Shown one piece after another: positions 45,462-56,181 of a stretch of DNA of 64,000 nucleotides. How positions within the stretch are numbered: position 1 is the first letter of the stretch; each line of letters starts with the position of its first letter. Both the position numbers and the translations under genes were made by a program. The stretch is from contig NZ_JABAEB010000002.1 of NCBI RefSeq assembly GCF_012584455.1, positions 310,001-374,000 on the forward strand, read 5' to 3'. Source of the DNA: Shewanella oncorhynchi (GTDB lineage Bacteria > Pseudomonadota > Gammaproteobacteria > Enterobacterales > Shewanellaceae). The notes under the pieces are model-generated. The model searched no databases. It was given only the letters and a program-made list of their open reading frames with translations, and was not told the DNA's origin.

Positions 45462-47252
45462 TTACTCGTTTAGCTTAAGTACCGCTAAGAATGCTTCTTG
45501 TGGCACCTCAACGTTACCTACTTGCTTCATCCGTTTCTTACCCTCTTTTTGTTTATTTAAGAGTTTTTTCTTACGAGAAACGTCGCCGCCATAACACTTA
45601 GCCGTTACGTCTTTACGCAGGGCTTTCACGGTTGAACGTGCAATAATTTGACTGCCCACCGCCGCTTGAATCGCAATATCAAACATCTGACGTGGAATAA
45701 GTTCTTTCATCTTATCCACTAAAGCTAAACCACGGTGACGAATGTTTGATCTATGGATAACCATAGCCAAGGCGTCGACTCGGTCGCCGTTGATGAGAAT
45801 ATCTAAACGCACCATGTCTGCTGGATCGAAACGAATAAAGTTATATTCGAGTGATGCATAGCCACGGCTAGTGGATTTCAAACGGTCGAAGAAATCCATG
45901 ACCACTTCCGCCATTGGCAGATGGTAAGTTACAGCCACTTGGTTACCGTGGTAAACCATGTTCACTTGAGTGCCACGTTTTTCAATACACAGGGTAATCA
46001 CGTTACCTAAGTATTCTTTTGGCACTAAAATGTTGGCCTCAACAATCGGCTCACGCATTTCTTCAATGTTGTTAATCGCAGGCAGATCAGACGGGTTATC
46101 AACGTAAATCGTTTCACCGCTGGTCATGACGACTTCGTACACTACGGTTGGCGCAGTGGTGATCAACTCTAGGTTGTATTCACGCTCTAAACGCTCTTGT
46201 ACGATTTCCATGTGGAGCAGGCCTAAATAGCCAATGCGGAAACCAAAACCGAGTGCCGAAGAACTTTCAGGTTCAAAGAATAATGACGCATCGTTCAGGC
46301 TGAGTTTGTTCAGCGCATCACGGAAGTTTTCATATTCGTCGGTCGAAATGGGGAATACGCCAGCGTATACCTGTGGCTTCACTTTCTTAAAACCAGGTAA
46401 CGGCTTTTCAGCACCATTTTTGGCTAAAGTTAACGTATCACCTACAGGCGCACCGTGAATTTCCTTCAGACCCGCAATCACAAAGCCGACTTCACCGGTT
46501 TTAAGTTCGGTTTTATCAGTTTGTTTTGGGGTGAAAATACCGACGCGATCCGCAGTGTGGTTTTGTCCTGTAGACATGACCTTAAACTTGTCACCTTTTT
46601 TCAGGCTACCGTGTTTAATTCGCACTAACGACACTACGCCTAGGTAGTTATCAAACCAAGAATCGATGATCAAGGCTTGCAGTGGTGCGTCAGGATCGCC
46701 TTCTGGCGGTGGAATTTTGGCAACAATGACTTCTAAAACCTCGTCGACACCGACACCGGTTTTAGCCGAACAACGCACAGCATCCATCGCATCAATACCG
46801 ACGATATCTTCAATCTCGGCAGCAACACGTTCTGGATCGGCTTGTGGTAAGTCAATCTTGTTTAAAATGGGTACCACATCTAGATTCATATCCAGCGCGG
46901 TATAACAGTTTGCCAGTGTCTGAGCTTCAACGCCCTGACCCGCATCAACCACCAGCAAAGCACCTTCACAGGCAGCTAATGAGCGCGAGACCTCGTAGGA
47001 GAAGTCAACGTGACCTGGGGTATCAATAAAGTTGAGTTGATAGACAAGGCCATCTTTGGCTTTATAATCCAAAGTGACACTTTGTGCCTTAATCGTAATA
47101 CCACGCTCACGTTCTAGATCCATAGAATCTAAAACTTGAGAATCCATTTCACGGTCGGTTAAACCGCCACAAACCTGAATAAGACGATCTGATAGCGTCG
47201 ATTTACCATGGTCGATATGGGCAATAATTGAGAAGTTTCTAATTTGTTTCAT
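45462..47252 (-). CDS. lepA: Elongation factor 4 (LepA)
   Basis: 596 residues. Translational GTPase that backs up or remodels stalled ribosomes. [20 protein letters not shown] starts the G domain; [20 protein letters not shown] and [10 protein letters not shown] are G3 and G4. The EF4-specific C-terminal domain ends with [20 protein letters not shown]. Upstream of lepB, as in E. coli. Confidence 0.97.
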   Translation of the reverse strand: MKQIRNFSIIAHIDHGKSTLSDRLIQVCGGLTDREMDSQVLDSMDLERERGITIKAQSVTLDYKAKDGLVYQLNFIDTPGHVDFSYEVSRSLAACEGALLVVDAGQGVEAQTLANCYTALDMNLDVVPILNKIDLPQADPERVAAEIEDIVGIDAMDAVRCSAKTGVGVDEVLEVIVAKIPPPEGDPDAPLQALIIDSWFDNYLGVVSLVRIKHGSLKKGDKFKVMSTGQNHTADRVGIFTPKQTDKTELKTGEVGFVIAGLKEIHGAPVGDTLTLAKNGAEKPLPGFKKVKPQVYAGVFPISTDEYENFRDALNKLSLNDASLFFEPESSSALGFGFRIGYLGLLHMEIVQERLEREYNLELITTAPTVVYEVVMTSGETIYVDNPSDLPAINNIEEMREPIVEANILVPKEYLGNVITLCIEKRGTQVNMVYHGNQVAVTYHLPMAEVVMDFFDRLKSTSRGYASLEYNFIRFDPADMVRLDILINGDRVDALAMVIHRSNIRHRGLALVDKMKELIPRQMFDIAIQAAVGSQIIARSTVKALRKDVTAKCYGGDVSRKKKLLNKQKEGKKRMKQVGNVEVPQEAFLAVLKLNE

Positions 47253-47418
47253 TATGCTGCAATGACTAATACTGAAAATGGATACGGTTCAAAGGAGCGA
47301 AATTGTACCTGATTGCGGTTTCAATACCAATCACATTCACTCCTACTTAAGACAGGCCGATAAAACAACGTCAAAAACCGCAGTTAGCTGTTATTTGATA
47401 AAAAATAACACATTGAAA

Positions 47419-47892
47419 TTATTGAGCTAATTCGTTTAAATTGATGCTCCTACCTAAATAGGCCAAAATCACAGGCTGAGCATCAACTTCTAAACGTTTG
47501 GCCTGTTGCTTACCAAAAGACCACGCAATCAAGGCACCAACGGCCGCAAAGCCCATGGCACCTAGGTTAGGATTAAACTCAAGCAACTGGCCTAAAAATT
47601 GTCCTAACGCCGCGCCGACAAACAGGCCAAACAGCGGCATTAAATAGATTAATGCTGCTGCTTTGAGGATCACGCTCTCGGGAAGGCCTAATTTGAGTAA
47701 TTCACCAGCCTCACAGCGGCGGTCACTCTGAATAGAAAATTGCTGGGTTTTCGAGGAAAAAGCCTGAGCGACAGCAGAGGTCCCGCAAGACTCACTGTTA
47801 CTGCAGCTCTTGCAGGTACTCTTAAGTTCCACTTCAACCGTCAACCAGCCTTGACTATCACTGGAGACGACTCTGGCAATTTCTTCCATCAT
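47419..47892 (-). CDS. rseC: SoxR-reducing-system protein RseC
   Basis: 157 residues. Cytoplasmic N-terminus with a Cys-rich segment (CKSCSNSESCGTSAVA), then two hydrophobic helices (ILKAAALIYLMPLFGLFVGA, LGAMGFAAVGALIAWSF) and a polar tail. In E. coli it forms part of the SoxR-reducing system and affects sigma-E. Fourth gene of rpoE-rseA-rseB-rseC. Confidence 0.92.
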   Translation of the reverse strand: MMEEIARVVSSDSQGWLTVEVELKSTCKSCSNSESCGTSAVAQAFSSKTQQFSIQSDRRCEAGELLKLGLPESVILKAAALIYLMPLFGLFVGAALGQFLGQLLEFNPNLGAMGFAAVGALIAWSFGKQQAKRLEVDAQPVILAYLGRSINLNELAQ

Positions 47893-47902
47893 AATCGGCG
47901 TC

Positions 47903-48835
47903 CTATTCTAGCGTCAGACTTTTAGCAATGCGCGTTAAGGTTTCTGTCGGCACTTTACCCACAGCAACCACTTCGGCATTACCGACTTTTTCTGAGACTA
48001 ACGACAAGCCATTACGGGTAATTAATTCTTCAGGCAATGGACTCGTGCCCGCACGCGCCACATAAACAGAAATATTTGCCAGTCCATCGGTCAGTGCTAT
48101 GTATTCCACCGCTTCGTGACTGCCAATTAATCTATGGTGGTCGCGCACTACCACAGTAAAACCTGCGGGTAACCAAGCAAATTGCCAGTTTTGACCGTCT
48201 TGGCGCTCGGCTTGATCGATAACTGCCGGCCACTCTTGCTTATAAGCCTCTTGCAAAATGGCTGGCGGCTCACTGAATTCAATAAGTTCAATCACCATGA
48301 TCTGCTCAAGTAATTGCTTATCTTGAGTCAGCATGTCGTATCTCAGCGGCAGATAGGTTTCCATATCAAGCCAAATTTGAAAGCCATAACGGAATTCATC
48401 ATTAGGCAACAGGCGGATCATTTGCCCCGGACGCCCAGCGATACGGGTACGGCCACCGAGCACAAACTGATAACCCACTTCTAAGTCCGCCATATTGGCA
48501 GAGAAAGCAGCGGGCCAAACACCTTGAATATGATTAGAAACGATACTATACGCAGGCTCATCGTGCTCAATAAAGGTGACACGATTACCGACACGCACTG
48601 CATTTTTGGGTGGACCGTTAAGGTATTCTAGAAAGGCAACTTCTTGATTATTCACCTTACCGTGCAGGTAAACCAAAGGCCGAATATGATCGGCCTGAAG
48701 TTGAATAATCGATGCTTTAAACTCTTTCTCTCGTAAAGCCTGACTCATTTTCTCGAGCCAAGCTTTGGCAGGCATATCTTCCTGCGCGGTTGCAGGAAAG
48801 ACCAAGGCTAATAAAGCCAACAGGATTAGACGCAA
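47903..48835 (-). CDS. rseB: Periplasmic sigma-E regulator RseB
   Basis: 310 residues with a signal peptide (MRLILLALLALVFPATAQ). It binds the periplasmic part of RseA and blocks its cleavage until lipopolysaccharide signals displace it. The N-terminal domain resembles lipoprotein-carrier folds (KEFKASIIQLQADHIRPLVY), and the C-terminal one includes WQFAWLPAGFTVVVRDHHRL. Third gene of the operon. Confidence 0.93.
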   Translation of the reverse strand: MRLILLALLALVFPATAQEDMPAKAWLEKMSQALREKEFKASIIQLQADHIRPLVYLHGKVNNQEVAFLEYLNGPPKNAVRVGNRVTFIEHDEPAYSIVSNHIQGVWPAAFSANMADLEVGYQFVLGGRTRIAGRPGQMIRLLPNDEFRYGFQIWLDMETYLPLRYDMLTQDKQLLEQIMVIELIEFSEPPAILQEAYKQEWPAVIDQAERQDGQNWQFAWLPAGFTVVVRDHHRLIGSHEAVEYIALTDGLANISVYVARAGTSPLPEELITRNGLSLVSEKVGNAEVVAVGKVPTETLTRIAKSLTLE

Positions 48836-48847
48836 GCTAACTCCTCG

Positions 48848-49474
48848 TTATTGATTGACCGGAACGGGTACGACCTCGGTATTGTCCTCTACAACCGCAC
48901 CAGTATTCAATCGTTGTTGCAACATATGATCTTGGATATAAGTATTAATTCGGCGACGTTGTTCATTCACCTGATCATTGGTATAGCCTTGATTCTGTTG
49001 TACAGGACCGGTTTGTAGGCTCACAGGTGATGCGCTACCAATCAGCGGCCTTGTAATTAACACGGGCGATGGTGACGCGGCATCATCGGCGGTTTGATTG
49101 TAATTCTGCACACCCACAATCGCAAACATAGCAACCGTCGCAGCAATGGCATATTGACCAAATTGCTTAAATAAAGGTATGACGCGGCTTTGCTCCGAAT
49201 TGGCGGCAATTTGTGGCGTTACAGGTGCAGTGACTTTAGACACATGATGCTTAGGCGCAACTATCGCTGGCTCAAGTTCAATGGCGGCAGCAATGCTAGC
49301 AGAGAGATCTAACACAATAGTCTGCGGCAATTCGCCACGCATGGCATCGCCTATCATATGATAGTTATGCCATTTATCATGTGAATGTGTATCAGCAGAT
49401 AACTCTGCCATGGTCTGCTCATCAGTCTCTCCATCGACTGCGGCAGATACCCATTCTTGACCTAATTTATCCAT
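48848..49474 (-). CDS. rseA: Anti-sigma-E factor RseA
   Basis: 208 residues. The cytoplasmic N-terminus (DKLGQEWVSAAVDGETDEQT, WHNYHMIGDAMRGELP) binds sigma-E. A single membrane helix (about 110-122, FGQYAIAATVAMFAIVGVQN) leads to a periplasmic domain rich in Gln, cut by DegS and then RseP under envelope stress. The end is QHQ-like (DHMLQQRLNTGAVVEDN). Second gene of the operon. Confidence 0.92.
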   Translation of the reverse strand: MDKLGQEWVSAAVDGETDEQTMAELSADTHSHDKWHNYHMIGDAMRGELPQTIVLDLSASIAAAIELEPAIVAPKHHVSKVTAPVTPQIAANSEQSRVIPLFKQFGQYAIAATVAMFAIVGVQNYNQTADDAASPSPVLITRPLIGSASPVSLQTGPVQQNQGYTNDQVNEQRRRINTYIQDHMLQQRLNTGAVVEDNTEVVPVPVNQ

Positions 49475-49515
49475 TTTTCACCTGTCTAAATATAAGGGTT
49501 TCTTAAAATAAGAAT

Positions 49516-50094
49516 TTAGGCTTCCAGCAAAGGCTGGAGCTTTTTATCGATTGCTTCTCGTGCTCGGAAGATACGTGATCTTACGGTCCCGACAGGACAA
49601 TCCATGACTATGGCAATATCTTCGTAACTCATACCATCGAGTTCACGCAATGAGATGGCCATTCGTAATTCTTCAGGCAAGGTCTCTAATGTATCGAAAA
49701 TCACTTTTTTGATTTCATCCGATAACATTAGCCGTTCTGGGGAGGCAAACTCCTTCAGCGCGTCACTACCTTCGTAATATTCGGCATCTTCTGCATCAAC
49801 ATCATTCGCAGGCGTTCTACGCCCCTGTGATACGAGATAATTCTTCGCAGTGTTTACTGCGATGCGGTACAACCAAGTATAAAATGCACTTTCACCGCGA
49901 AAGTTTGGCAAAGCTCTGTAAGCTTTGATAAACGCTTCCTGTGCGACATCAGCAACGTCCGCTTGGTTCCGTACATAACGGGATATCAAGCTAATGACTT
50001 TACTTTGATATTTAAGCACTAACAGGTTAAAAGCGTTTTTATCACCTTGTTGTACGCGCTCAACTAATTGTTGATCACTTAATTGTCCACTCAT
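49516..50094 (-). CDS. rpoE: Extracytoplasmic stress sigma factor RpoE
   Basis: 192 residues. ECF sigma: region 2 (LLVLKYQSKVISLISRYVRN, DVAQEAFIKAYRALPNFRGE, ESAFYTWLYRIAVNTAKNYL) and region 4 (LRMAISLRELDGMSYEDIAI, DCPVGTVRSRIFRAREAID). It turns on outer-membrane assembly and small-RNA genes when RseA is cleaved. A sigma-E promoter lies upstream, so it activates itself and rseABC. Confidence 0.97.
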   Translation of the reverse strand: MSGQLSDQQLVERVQQGDKNAFNLLVLKYQSKVISLISRYVRNQADVADVAQEAFIKAYRALPNFRGESAFYTWLYRIAVNTAKNYLVSQGRRTPANDVDAEDAEYYEGSDALKEFASPERLMLSDEIKKVIFDTLETLPEELRMAISLRELDGMSYEDIAIVMDCPVGTVRSRIFRAREAIDKKLQPLLEA

Positions 50095-50157
50095 CCGAGC
50101 CGACTTCTCCTAAATCTAAAATGCTGATTTCTCAGTCGCTCGAATCATATTCACTTA

Positions 50158-50185
50158 TGTAGACTCGCGGGCTTTGAAAAAGTTC
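50158..50185 (-). promoter_or_regulatory. Sigma-E-dependent promoter of rpoE-rseABC
   Basis: Minus strand GAACTT (50185-50180), exactly 16 bases, then TCTACA (50163-50158). This matches the sigma-E pattern GAACTT-N16-TCTRA at all but the last base and lies 64 bases upstream of rpoE, consistent with autoregulation. Confidence 0.8.
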
Positions 50186-50284
50186 TAAAAATTAAACAAA
50201 AAAAGTAAGGTAAAAAGGAAAGTACCCATAATCGGTGAGTTGGTTTACCATAGTTGGCACTCTTCAGTCACATCATGATACCCG

Positions 50285-51898
50285 ATGAAACAAGTAGTTG
50301 AACACCAATCTGACATATTAGTCATAGGTAGCGGTGCCGCAGGTCTGACACTAGCTTTGCATCTTGCTGAAAAAGCAAAAGTAATTCTGCTTTCAAAAGG
50401 CCCACTCTCGGAAGGGTCGACTTACTACGCCCAAGGCGGTATCGCCTCCGTCTTCGACGAAAGTGACACTATCGAATCCCATGTTGCAGACACCTTAATC
50501 GCAGGGGCGGGTTTATGTGACAAAGACGTTGTCACTTTCACAGCTGAAAATGCCAAGAGTGCGATGCAATGGCTTATCGAATGTGGCGTCGCCTTCGATA
50601 AAGAAGAAACCACAGACGGCAACGCAAAAGATGCACCTTACCATTTAACCCGTGAAGGCGGCCATAGCCACAGACGTATTCTGCACGCTGCCGATGCCAC
50701 AGGCAAAGAAGTGCAAACCACACTGCAAGAACGCGCACTCGCCCACCCCAATATTCAAGTTTTAGAACGCTATAACGCCATCGACCTCATCACCACCCGT
50801 AAATTAAATCGCCCAGGTAATCGTGTGTTAGGCGCTTATGTCTGGAATCGCAATGAAGAACACGTCGAAACCGTTAAGGCTAAGTTTGTCGCGTTAGCGA
50901 CTGGTGGTAGCTCAAAGGTTTATCAATATACCTCAAACCCTGATGTCGCTAGCGGTGATGGTATTGCCATGGCATGGCGTGCAGGTTGCCGCGTGGCGAA
51001 TATGGAGTTCAACCAATTCCATCCGACGTGTTTGTACCACGCAGATGCGCGCAACTTCTTACTCACCGAAGCCCTGCGTGGTGAAGGGGCTTATCTGCGT
51101 CGTCCAGATGGCAGCCGCTTTATGCCGGACTTTGATGAACGCGCTGAGTTAGCTCCCCGTGACATCGTTGCCCGCGCCATCGATTATGAGATGAAACGTC
51201 TGGGTGCCGATTGCGTCTATCTAGATATCAGCCATAAAGATGCTGACTTTGTGATGAAGCATTTCCCGACCATCTATAGCCGTTGCTTAGAGCTGGGAAT
51301 CGATATCACTAAAGATGCGATTCCTGTGGTACCCGCCGCACACTATACCTGCGGTGGTGTAATGACAGATATGCACGGTCAGACGGATCTCAATGGTCTC
51401 TATGCTATTGGTGAAGTCGCCTATACGGGCTTACATGGCGCCAATCGTCTGGCGAGTAACTCGTTACTCGAATGTTTAGTGTTTGCCCGTGCGGCGTCAC
51501 AGGACATAGAAAGCCAACTGCATAAAATTCAAATCCCGGGACAAATTCCAGCATGGGATGAAAGTAAAGTATCGAACTCGGATGAGGAAGTGGTCATCGC
51601 CCATAACTGGCACGAGCTGCGGTTATTCATGTGGGACTACGTTGGAATTGTACGCTCTGATAAACGTCTGGAGCGAGCACTGCGCCGCTGCCTGATGTTA
51701 CAGCAAGAAATTCAGGAATATTACAGTAACTTCAGGGTTAGCAATAACTTGCTCGAATTACGTAACTTAGTGCAAGTGGCCGAATTAATTATTCGCTGTG
51801 CCATGGAGCGTAAAGAAAGCCGTGGGCTGCATTTTAATATCGATCATCCAGAGAAATTAGACGCGCCTCGCCCGACTATTTTACTACCAGAAAAGTAA
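50285..51898 (+). CDS. nadB: L-aspartate oxidase
   Basis: 537 residues (E. coli 540). First step of NAD synthesis: aspartate to iminoaspartate, FAD-dependent. FAD loop [16 protein letters not shown] at 15-30, active-site segment [40 protein letters not shown] and [20 protein letters not shown]. Divergent from rpoE, as in E. coli. No NadB feedback element is visible. Confidence 0.97.
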   Translation: MKQVVEHQSDILVIGSGAAGLTLALHLAEKAKVILLSKGPLSEGSTYYAQGGIASVFDESDTIESHVADTLIAGAGLCDKDVVTFTAENAKSAMQWLIECGVAFDKEETTDGNAKDAPYHLTREGGHSHRRILHAADATGKEVQTTLQERALAHPNIQVLERYNAIDLITTRKLNRPGNRVLGAYVWNRNEEHVETVKAKFVALATGGSSKVYQYTSNPDVASGDGIAMAWRAGCRVANMEFNQFHPTCLYHADARNFLLTEALRGEGAYLRRPDGSRFMPDFDERAELAPRDIVARAIDYEMKRLGADCVYLDISHKDADFVMKHFPTIYSRCLELGIDITKDAIPVVPAAHYTCGGVMTDMHGQTDLNGLYAIGEVAYTGLHGANRLASNSLLECLVFARAASQDIESQLHKIQIPGQIPAWDESKVSNSDEEVVIAHNWHELRLFMWDYVGIVRSDKRLERALRRCLMLQQEIQEYYSNFRVSNNLLELRNLVQVAELIIRCAMERKESRGLHFNIDHPEKLDAPRPTILLPEK

Positions 51899-51927
51899 CC
51901 GCATACGCATAGGTGACTTCATCATAA

Positions 51928-51960
51928 ACAGACTAAATCTCAGAATGAGGTTTAGTCTGT
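51928..51960. terminator. 15-bp hairpin between convergent nadB and ygfX
   Basis: ACAGACTAAATCTCA (51928-51942), GAA loop, TGAGGTTTAGTCTGT (51946-51960): one wobble pair. It overlaps the ygfX stop codon. T-runs are weak (ATTTTAG on plus; TTTATGATG on minus), so it probably ends both transcripts imperfectly. Confidence 0.6.
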
Positions 51961-52373
51961 TGCATTTTAGCCCGCAGCAACAGCCGACATAAATGTCGAT
52001 AGTCAGTATCATTTAACATATCAGCCCAAACCAGCAAGAGCCGCAGCTGAGTATCCACTTCGATATAAATCAAGCAAACAAAGGGCGTGACCCAAGTGCG
52101 TTTTAGTACCTGAAAGTGCTCCCCCGTTGACAAACGTCCCTCGCCTTTATCACTCAGCACAAAATCTAAACGCCAATGCTGCAGTCGCCACAACTGCGAC
52201 AGCAAAAAAATACTGACAAGTACGATAAACAAATATTTAAGCAGAGATAAGGCGATAATGTCGCTTTGGGGCCAAAGCAGAAATGAGCTAGAACAAACAC
52301 AAATAAAAACGACCAACGAGAGTCGTTGGTCGAAAGAGGCTTTTACACTGAAACTATGGTGCCGGTCTTCCAC
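51933..52373 (-). CDS. ygfX: YgfX/CptA-like inner-membrane protein
   Basis: 146 residues. Two membrane helices (LSLVVFICVCSSSFLLWP, LKYLFIVLVSIFLLSQLW), then a soluble domain with RLSTGEHFQVLKRTWVTP and RLLLVWADMLNDTDYRHLCR. This resembles E. coli YgfX (also called CptA), reported as an inhibitor of FtsZ and MreB assembly but also grouped with sdhE. It overlaps sdhE by 20 bases using GTG as start. Confidence 0.82.
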   Translation of the reverse strand: MEDRHHSFSVKASFDQRLSLVVFICVCSSSFLLWPQSDIIALSLLKYLFIVLVSIFLLSQLWRLQHWRLDFVLSDKGEGRLSTGEHFQVLKRTWVTPFVCLIYIEVDTQLRLLLVWADMLNDTDYRHLCRLLLRAKMQQTKPHSEI

Positions 52374-52602
52374 GGACTTTTACTATCATACGAGCCAGTT
52401 CAGTATCAGGGCACACTTCATGGCCCATAAACCAAGCAAACAATTCTGGATCTTCACATTCCAACAAACGGATAAACACGGCTTTATCTTCATCGGACAT
52501 TTCTTGATAGAAGTTTTCAACAAAAGGTTGAAGCAAGACGTCTAATTCCAGCATCCCACGACGACATGCCCAGCGAACCCTTGCGATGTTCATTAATTCC
52601 AA
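52354..52602 (-). CDS. sdhE: Succinate dehydrogenase flavinylation factor SdhE
   Basis: 82 residues. It promotes covalent attachment of FAD to SdhA and FrdA. The RGxxE motif is in WACRRGMLELDVLL, followed by FIRLLECEDPELFAWFMGH. The TTG start at 52602 has GGGAGA six bases upstream and gives the same 11 residues before the Trp as E. coli; the ATG three codons later lacks a ribosome site. In an operon with ygfX, as in E. coli, next to nhaR here. Confidence 0.93.
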   Translation of the reverse strand: MELMNIARVRWACRRGMLELDVLLQPFVENFYQEMSDEDKAVFIRLLECEDPELFAWFMGHEVCPDTELARMIVKVRGRPAP

Positions 52603-52687
52603 GGTATTTCTCCCAACACAGATTTGGCATTAGTCTATCAGTTCACTGACTAAAGTGTCGATTAACCCTTCATATTGACTCACAAAA

Positions 52688-53596
52688 TTAGCATTGTTGT
52701 ACTTGCGTATCGAGTCCCTCAAAGAGATCGCTAAAATCTGTATCCAATAATCGCTTTACCGCAGGATGTTGGATCATACGTTCGGCAAACATCACATGGT
52801 ATTCCTCTTTCACATCGGTGGTTTCACCGAGCAAATTCATACCATGGGAAATCACTTCTTGGCGATAAATCGACGGTGTGACAAAAATACCTCGTTTAAG
52901 GTAACCAAAGGCTTTCATCATGGCCGCATCATCGAACTCGCCCAAAATACTGACTTTAAGATTTTGCTCGTCAAACCAGCGATATAGCTGTTGTCCAAGT
53001 GAGGTTCTACGGCCGGGGATTAATAGCTGGCCTTGCTCTAAACAAGCAGGAAAATCAGCGCTATAAGTCTCCGCGGAGAAAAAACTCACGCCACATTCGC
53101 CCAATTTTTTAGATAAAATTTCAGGGTATTTCAGTGACTCACCTGCACAATCCGAAAGGATCATATCCAGTTTATGCTCACGTAAACGCGCCATTAGGCT
53201 CTCGTGAGTCGCCTCATAGCAGGCTAAGTGCATAGAATTGTCATTAGGCACTACGGATAATAAAACTCGGCTGACTAAAGCTTTAGATAAGGCATCGGCA
53301 ATACCCACCTCGAATAACATGGCATCCGCTTTTTGATAATTAAGTAAATCGAGCATTTCATAGCTAAGGCTAAACATCTTATCGGCGTAGCGAAACACCA
53401 ATTCACCTAACTCTGTCGCCTCCAATGTCCGCCCGACTCGCTTGAACAGACTGCCGTTTAACCTATCTTCTAAGGCACGAATTTGCCCCGTTATCGTTTG
53501 CGGCGTTAAACATAGGGCTTCGGCCGCCTTCGCGACTGAGCCCTTTTTCTTAATCATCCAAAAATAATACAAGTGGTTATAATTCAAGTGCAGCAT
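52688..53596 (-). CDS. nhaR: Transcriptional activator NhaR (LysR family)
   Basis: 302 residues. N-terminal HTH (NYNHLYYFWMIKKKGSVAKA, then LCLTPQTITGQIRALEDRLN) and the substrate domain ending in EYHVMFAERMIQHPAVKRL match E. coli NhaR closely. In E. coli it senses Na+ and activates nhaA. Here it is encoded downstream of nhaA on the same strand, with the small gene at 53711 between. Confidence 0.93.
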   Translation of the reverse strand: MLHLNYNHLYYFWMIKKKGSVAKAAEALCLTPQTITGQIRALEDRLNGSLFKRVGRTLEATELGELVFRYADKMFSLSYEMLDLLNYQKADAMLFEVGIADALSKALVSRVLLSVVPNDNSMHLACYEATHESLMARLREHKLDMILSDCAGESLKYPEILSKKLGECGVSFFSAETYSADFPACLEQGQLLIPGRRTSLGQQLYRWFDEQNLKVSILGEFDDAAMMKAFGYLKRGIFVTPSIYRQEVISHGMNLLGETTDVKEEYHVMFAERMIQHPAVKRLLDTDFSDLFEGLDTQVQQC

Positions 53597-53710
53597 GCTA
53601 ACCCGCTGTTAATGCTCCCTCAAACGCCAAGGCGCTGAGGGGGGACTGTGTTATTTTAAACTCGATAGTTTAAAATCAGATGATTAAAAACCTGATGATT
53701 CCCAGTCAAG

Positions 53711-54097
53711 TTACTTTAAACGCTGGCAGTCGAGTAAGTTAGTAACTATGCCTTGTAACTGCTCCAAATCGGCAGCATTCCCCAGACTTACCGCTTCAGT
53801 GACTCCTGAAACTAAAACGTTACGTTCAGGAATACGTTCGGCGCAATAGGTTCGATTCGCTTCTTGGAAACGTTTACCACCGCGATACTTAAGTGCCCTC
53901 GATTCATAACCATTAGTTTCTAATCTCGCCCCTAAGGAATCAGATTTAAACATCAAAGCGCCATCCACTATTCCTTCAAGATAGCTTTGGCAAGTCTGCG
54001 AGTTTGCATCCTGATTACAGGCCGAAATTTGCGATGCCGTCGCGGTTGTCGATAAACATAAGAGCGTTGCTATTCCCATTAATTTCAACTTTATCAT
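53711..54097 (-). CDS. Secreted Rap1a/Tai-like small protein
   Basis: 128 residues with a signal peptide (IKLKLMGIATLLCLSTTATA). The mature part has CNQDANSQTCQSYLEGIVDG, a YCAERIPERNVLVSGVTEAV segment and a final Cys, so four cysteines for two disulphides. The C-x-x-Y-L-x-G and C-x-x-x-x-P pattern resembles Rap1a/Tai-type immunity proteins, but no toxin gene is adjacent, so that name is tentative. It starts two bases after nhaA on the same strand and is probably co-transcribed with it, between nhaA and nhaR. Confidence 0.65.
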   Translation of the reverse strand: MIKLKLMGIATLLCLSTTATASQISACNQDANSQTCQSYLEGIVDGALMFKSDSLGARLETNGYESRALKYRGGKRFQEANRTYCAERIPERNVLVSGVTEAVSLGNAADLEQLQGIVTNLLDCQRLK

Positions 54098-54099
54098 AG

Positions 54100-55269
54100 T
54101 TATACTCCTTTCTTAGGTAACACTTTTGATAACCAGAAATACCCGACTAACGCTGCCATAATCGAACCGATTAAGGTCCCTAGGCGTGCTAAGTCACCGT
54201 ACATAGGGTCTGCATGTTCAAAGGCTAACGACGCAATAAACATAGACATAGTAAAACCAATACCGCACATGGCCGCGACGGGGGCAATTTGCTTCCAACC
54301 TACGCCATCGGGCAATTGAGCTAATTTTAGTTTCACCGCAATAAAGCTAAATAACATTACACCGATTGGCTTACCTAACATCAGGCCCAATGCAATACCA
54401 ACAGGAACAGGAGAAATTAACGTCTCCAAATTCATATTGCCGACATAAACGCCCGCATTGGCAAAAGCAAACACTGGCAAAATGAGGAAAGTACTCCAAG
54501 GATGCAAACTATGCTCTAAGCCTTCTGAGGGTGAACTGCCATCCTTTGCCCGCAATGGAATACAAAAAGCAATGATGACGCCAGCCAGAGTCGCATGCAC
54601 TCCAGACTTAAGTACGGCAACCCAAAGGATTAACCCTAAGATGCCATAGGGTAAAAGTGAGGTAACCCCTTTGCGGTTTAACCCAACCAAGCCCGCAATC
54701 GCTAAACTGGCAATCACTAAACTGATGGTTGATAAGTCAGTACTGTAAAACAGCGCGATAATCACTATGACGCCTAAGTCATCGATGATAGCTAAAGCAA
54801 GTAAGAAGACTTTCAGTGAAACAGGAACGCGGCTTCCGAGCAGCGCCATAATACCTAAGGCAAAGGCAATATCGGTCGCGGCAGGAATCGCCCAGCCCGC
54901 TTGTGTGACAGGATCACCGTAGTTAAACAGTAAGTACACACCAGCAGGGACTAACATGCCGCCAATGGCTGCAAAGGTAGGCAGGGAAGCTTGAGCGACA
55001 CTCGATAAGGCGCCTTCAAGTAGCTCACGTTTCACTTCTAAACCAATCAGCAAAAAGAATATGGCCATCAAGCCATCGTTTATCCACAGGATGAGTGGCT
55101 TGTGTATATTGAGCTCGCCAATTTTGACTTGAACGTCAGTGCCTAAAAAGCCTTGATAAAGTCCAGATAAGGGGGAATTGGCCATCAGCATGGCTAAGGC
55201 AACAGCAACCAATAACAGGATACCGCCAGCCGACTCTTGGCTTAGAAAATTTCTAATTGCTTTTTCCAT
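54100..55269 (-). CDS. nhaA: Na+/H+ antiporter NhaA
   Basis: 389 residues (E. coli 388). pH-activated exchange of one Na+ for two H+. The ion-site residues fall at the E. coli positions: Asp133 in [17 protein letters not shown], and Asp163/Asp164 in [14 protein letters not shown]. About 12 hydrophobic segments. It is followed two bases later by the small secreted-protein gene and then nhaR, its expected activator. Confidence 0.96.
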   Translation of the reverse strand: MEKAIRNFLSQESAGGILLLVAVALAMLMANSPLSGLYQGFLGTDVQVKIGELNIHKPLILWINDGLMAIFFLLIGLEVKRELLEGALSSVAQASLPTFAAIGGMLVPAGVYLLFNYGDPVTQAGWAIPAATDIAFALGIMALLGSRVPVSLKVFLLALAIIDDLGVIVIIALFYSTDLSTISLVIASLAIAGLVGLNRKGVTSLLPYGILGLILWVAVLKSGVHATLAGVIIAFCIPLRAKDGSSPSEGLEHSLHPWSTFLILPVFAFANAGVYVGNMNLETLISPVPVGIALGLMLGKPIGVMLFSFIAVKLKLAQLPDGVGWKQIAPVAAMCGIGFTMSMFIASLAFEHADPMYGDLARLGTLIGSIMAALVGYFWLSKVLPKKGV

Positions 55270-55386
55270 CTTGCACTCCTAAAAATCATAATGAATTGAG
55301 TGTAGACGAATTGTAATAACAAATATAATCGTAAGTTTCTCCCTAACACCTCGGCTATCCCGAAGTGTTAGACTAAAAAACATACA

Positions 55387-56181
55387 TCACACAGCAACAG
55401 GGGCTTTGATATGAGGGTGTGGAGCGTAGTTTGTTAATTCAAAATCATCGAATTGATAGTCAAAAATCGACTCAGGTCTGCGTACAATAGTCATGGTCGG
55501 CAACGGTTTTGGATCACGACTTAACTGCAGTGCCGTCTGTTCCATATGATTAGAATATAAATGGGTATCGCCACCCGTCCACACAAAATCACCTAAGGCC
55601 AAGTCACATTGCTGGGCGACCATCATAGTTAACAAAGCATAACTGGCAATATTAAATGGCAAACCAAGAAACACATCACAACTACGCTGATACAGCTGAC
55701 AAGATAATTTACCATCGGCTACATAGAACTGAAAAAACGCGTGGCACGGTGCCAAAGCCATTTTATCCAGTTCGCCCACGTTCCACGCAGAAACGATAAG
55801 ACGGCGAGAATCTGGCTGAGATTTTATCTGGGCGATAACTTGCGAAATCTGATCGATAGCATCACCACTCTGGGTTGGCCAGCTGCGCCACTGGGCACCA
55901 TAAACTGGGCCCAAATCGCCATTATCATCGGCCCATTCATCCCAAATGCTGACCTTATTTTCGCGTAAATAGGCAACGTTAGTTTCACCCTTCAGAAACC
56001 ACAGCAATTCATGGATGATAGAGCGCATATGGCATTTTTTGGTGCTCACCAAAGGAAAACCTTTGCTCAAATCGAAGCGCATTTGATAGCCAAATACCGA
56101 GCGAGTCCCAGTACCTGTGCGATCCGATTTATCCACGCCTTCGGCTAATATGTGCTTCATTAAGTCTAAATACTGTTTCAT
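55387..56181 (-). CDS. thyA: Thymidylate synthase
   Basis: 264 residues, the E. coli length. It methylates dUMP with 5,10-methylene-tetrahydrofolate. Catalytic Cys146 is in [14 protein letters not shown], at the E. coli number; [16 protein letters not shown] and [11 protein letters not shown] are the other signatures. Overlaps lgt by four bases, in the same order as E. coli lgt-thyA. Confidence 0.97.
   Translation of the reverse strand: MKQYLDLMKHILAEGVDKSDRTGTGTRSVFGYQMRFDLSKGFPLVSTKKCHMRSIIHELLWFLKGETNVAYLRENKVSIWDEWADDNGDLGPVYGAQWRSWPTQSGDAIDQISQVIAQIKSQPDSRRLIVSAWNVGELDKMALAPCHAFFQFYVADGKLSCQLYQRSCDVFLGLPFNIASYALLTMMVAQQCDLALGDFVWTGGDTHLYSNHMEQTALQLSRDPKPLPTMTIVRRPESIFDYQFDDFELTNYAPHPHIKAPVAV

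Noticed and set aside
53617-53641. Stem CCCTCA-N2-CGCC / GGCG-TGAGGG between the small secreted gene and nhaR
   Set aside because: No T-run follows on either strand, so terminator function is not supported; it may just be a secondary structure in the leader of nhaR.
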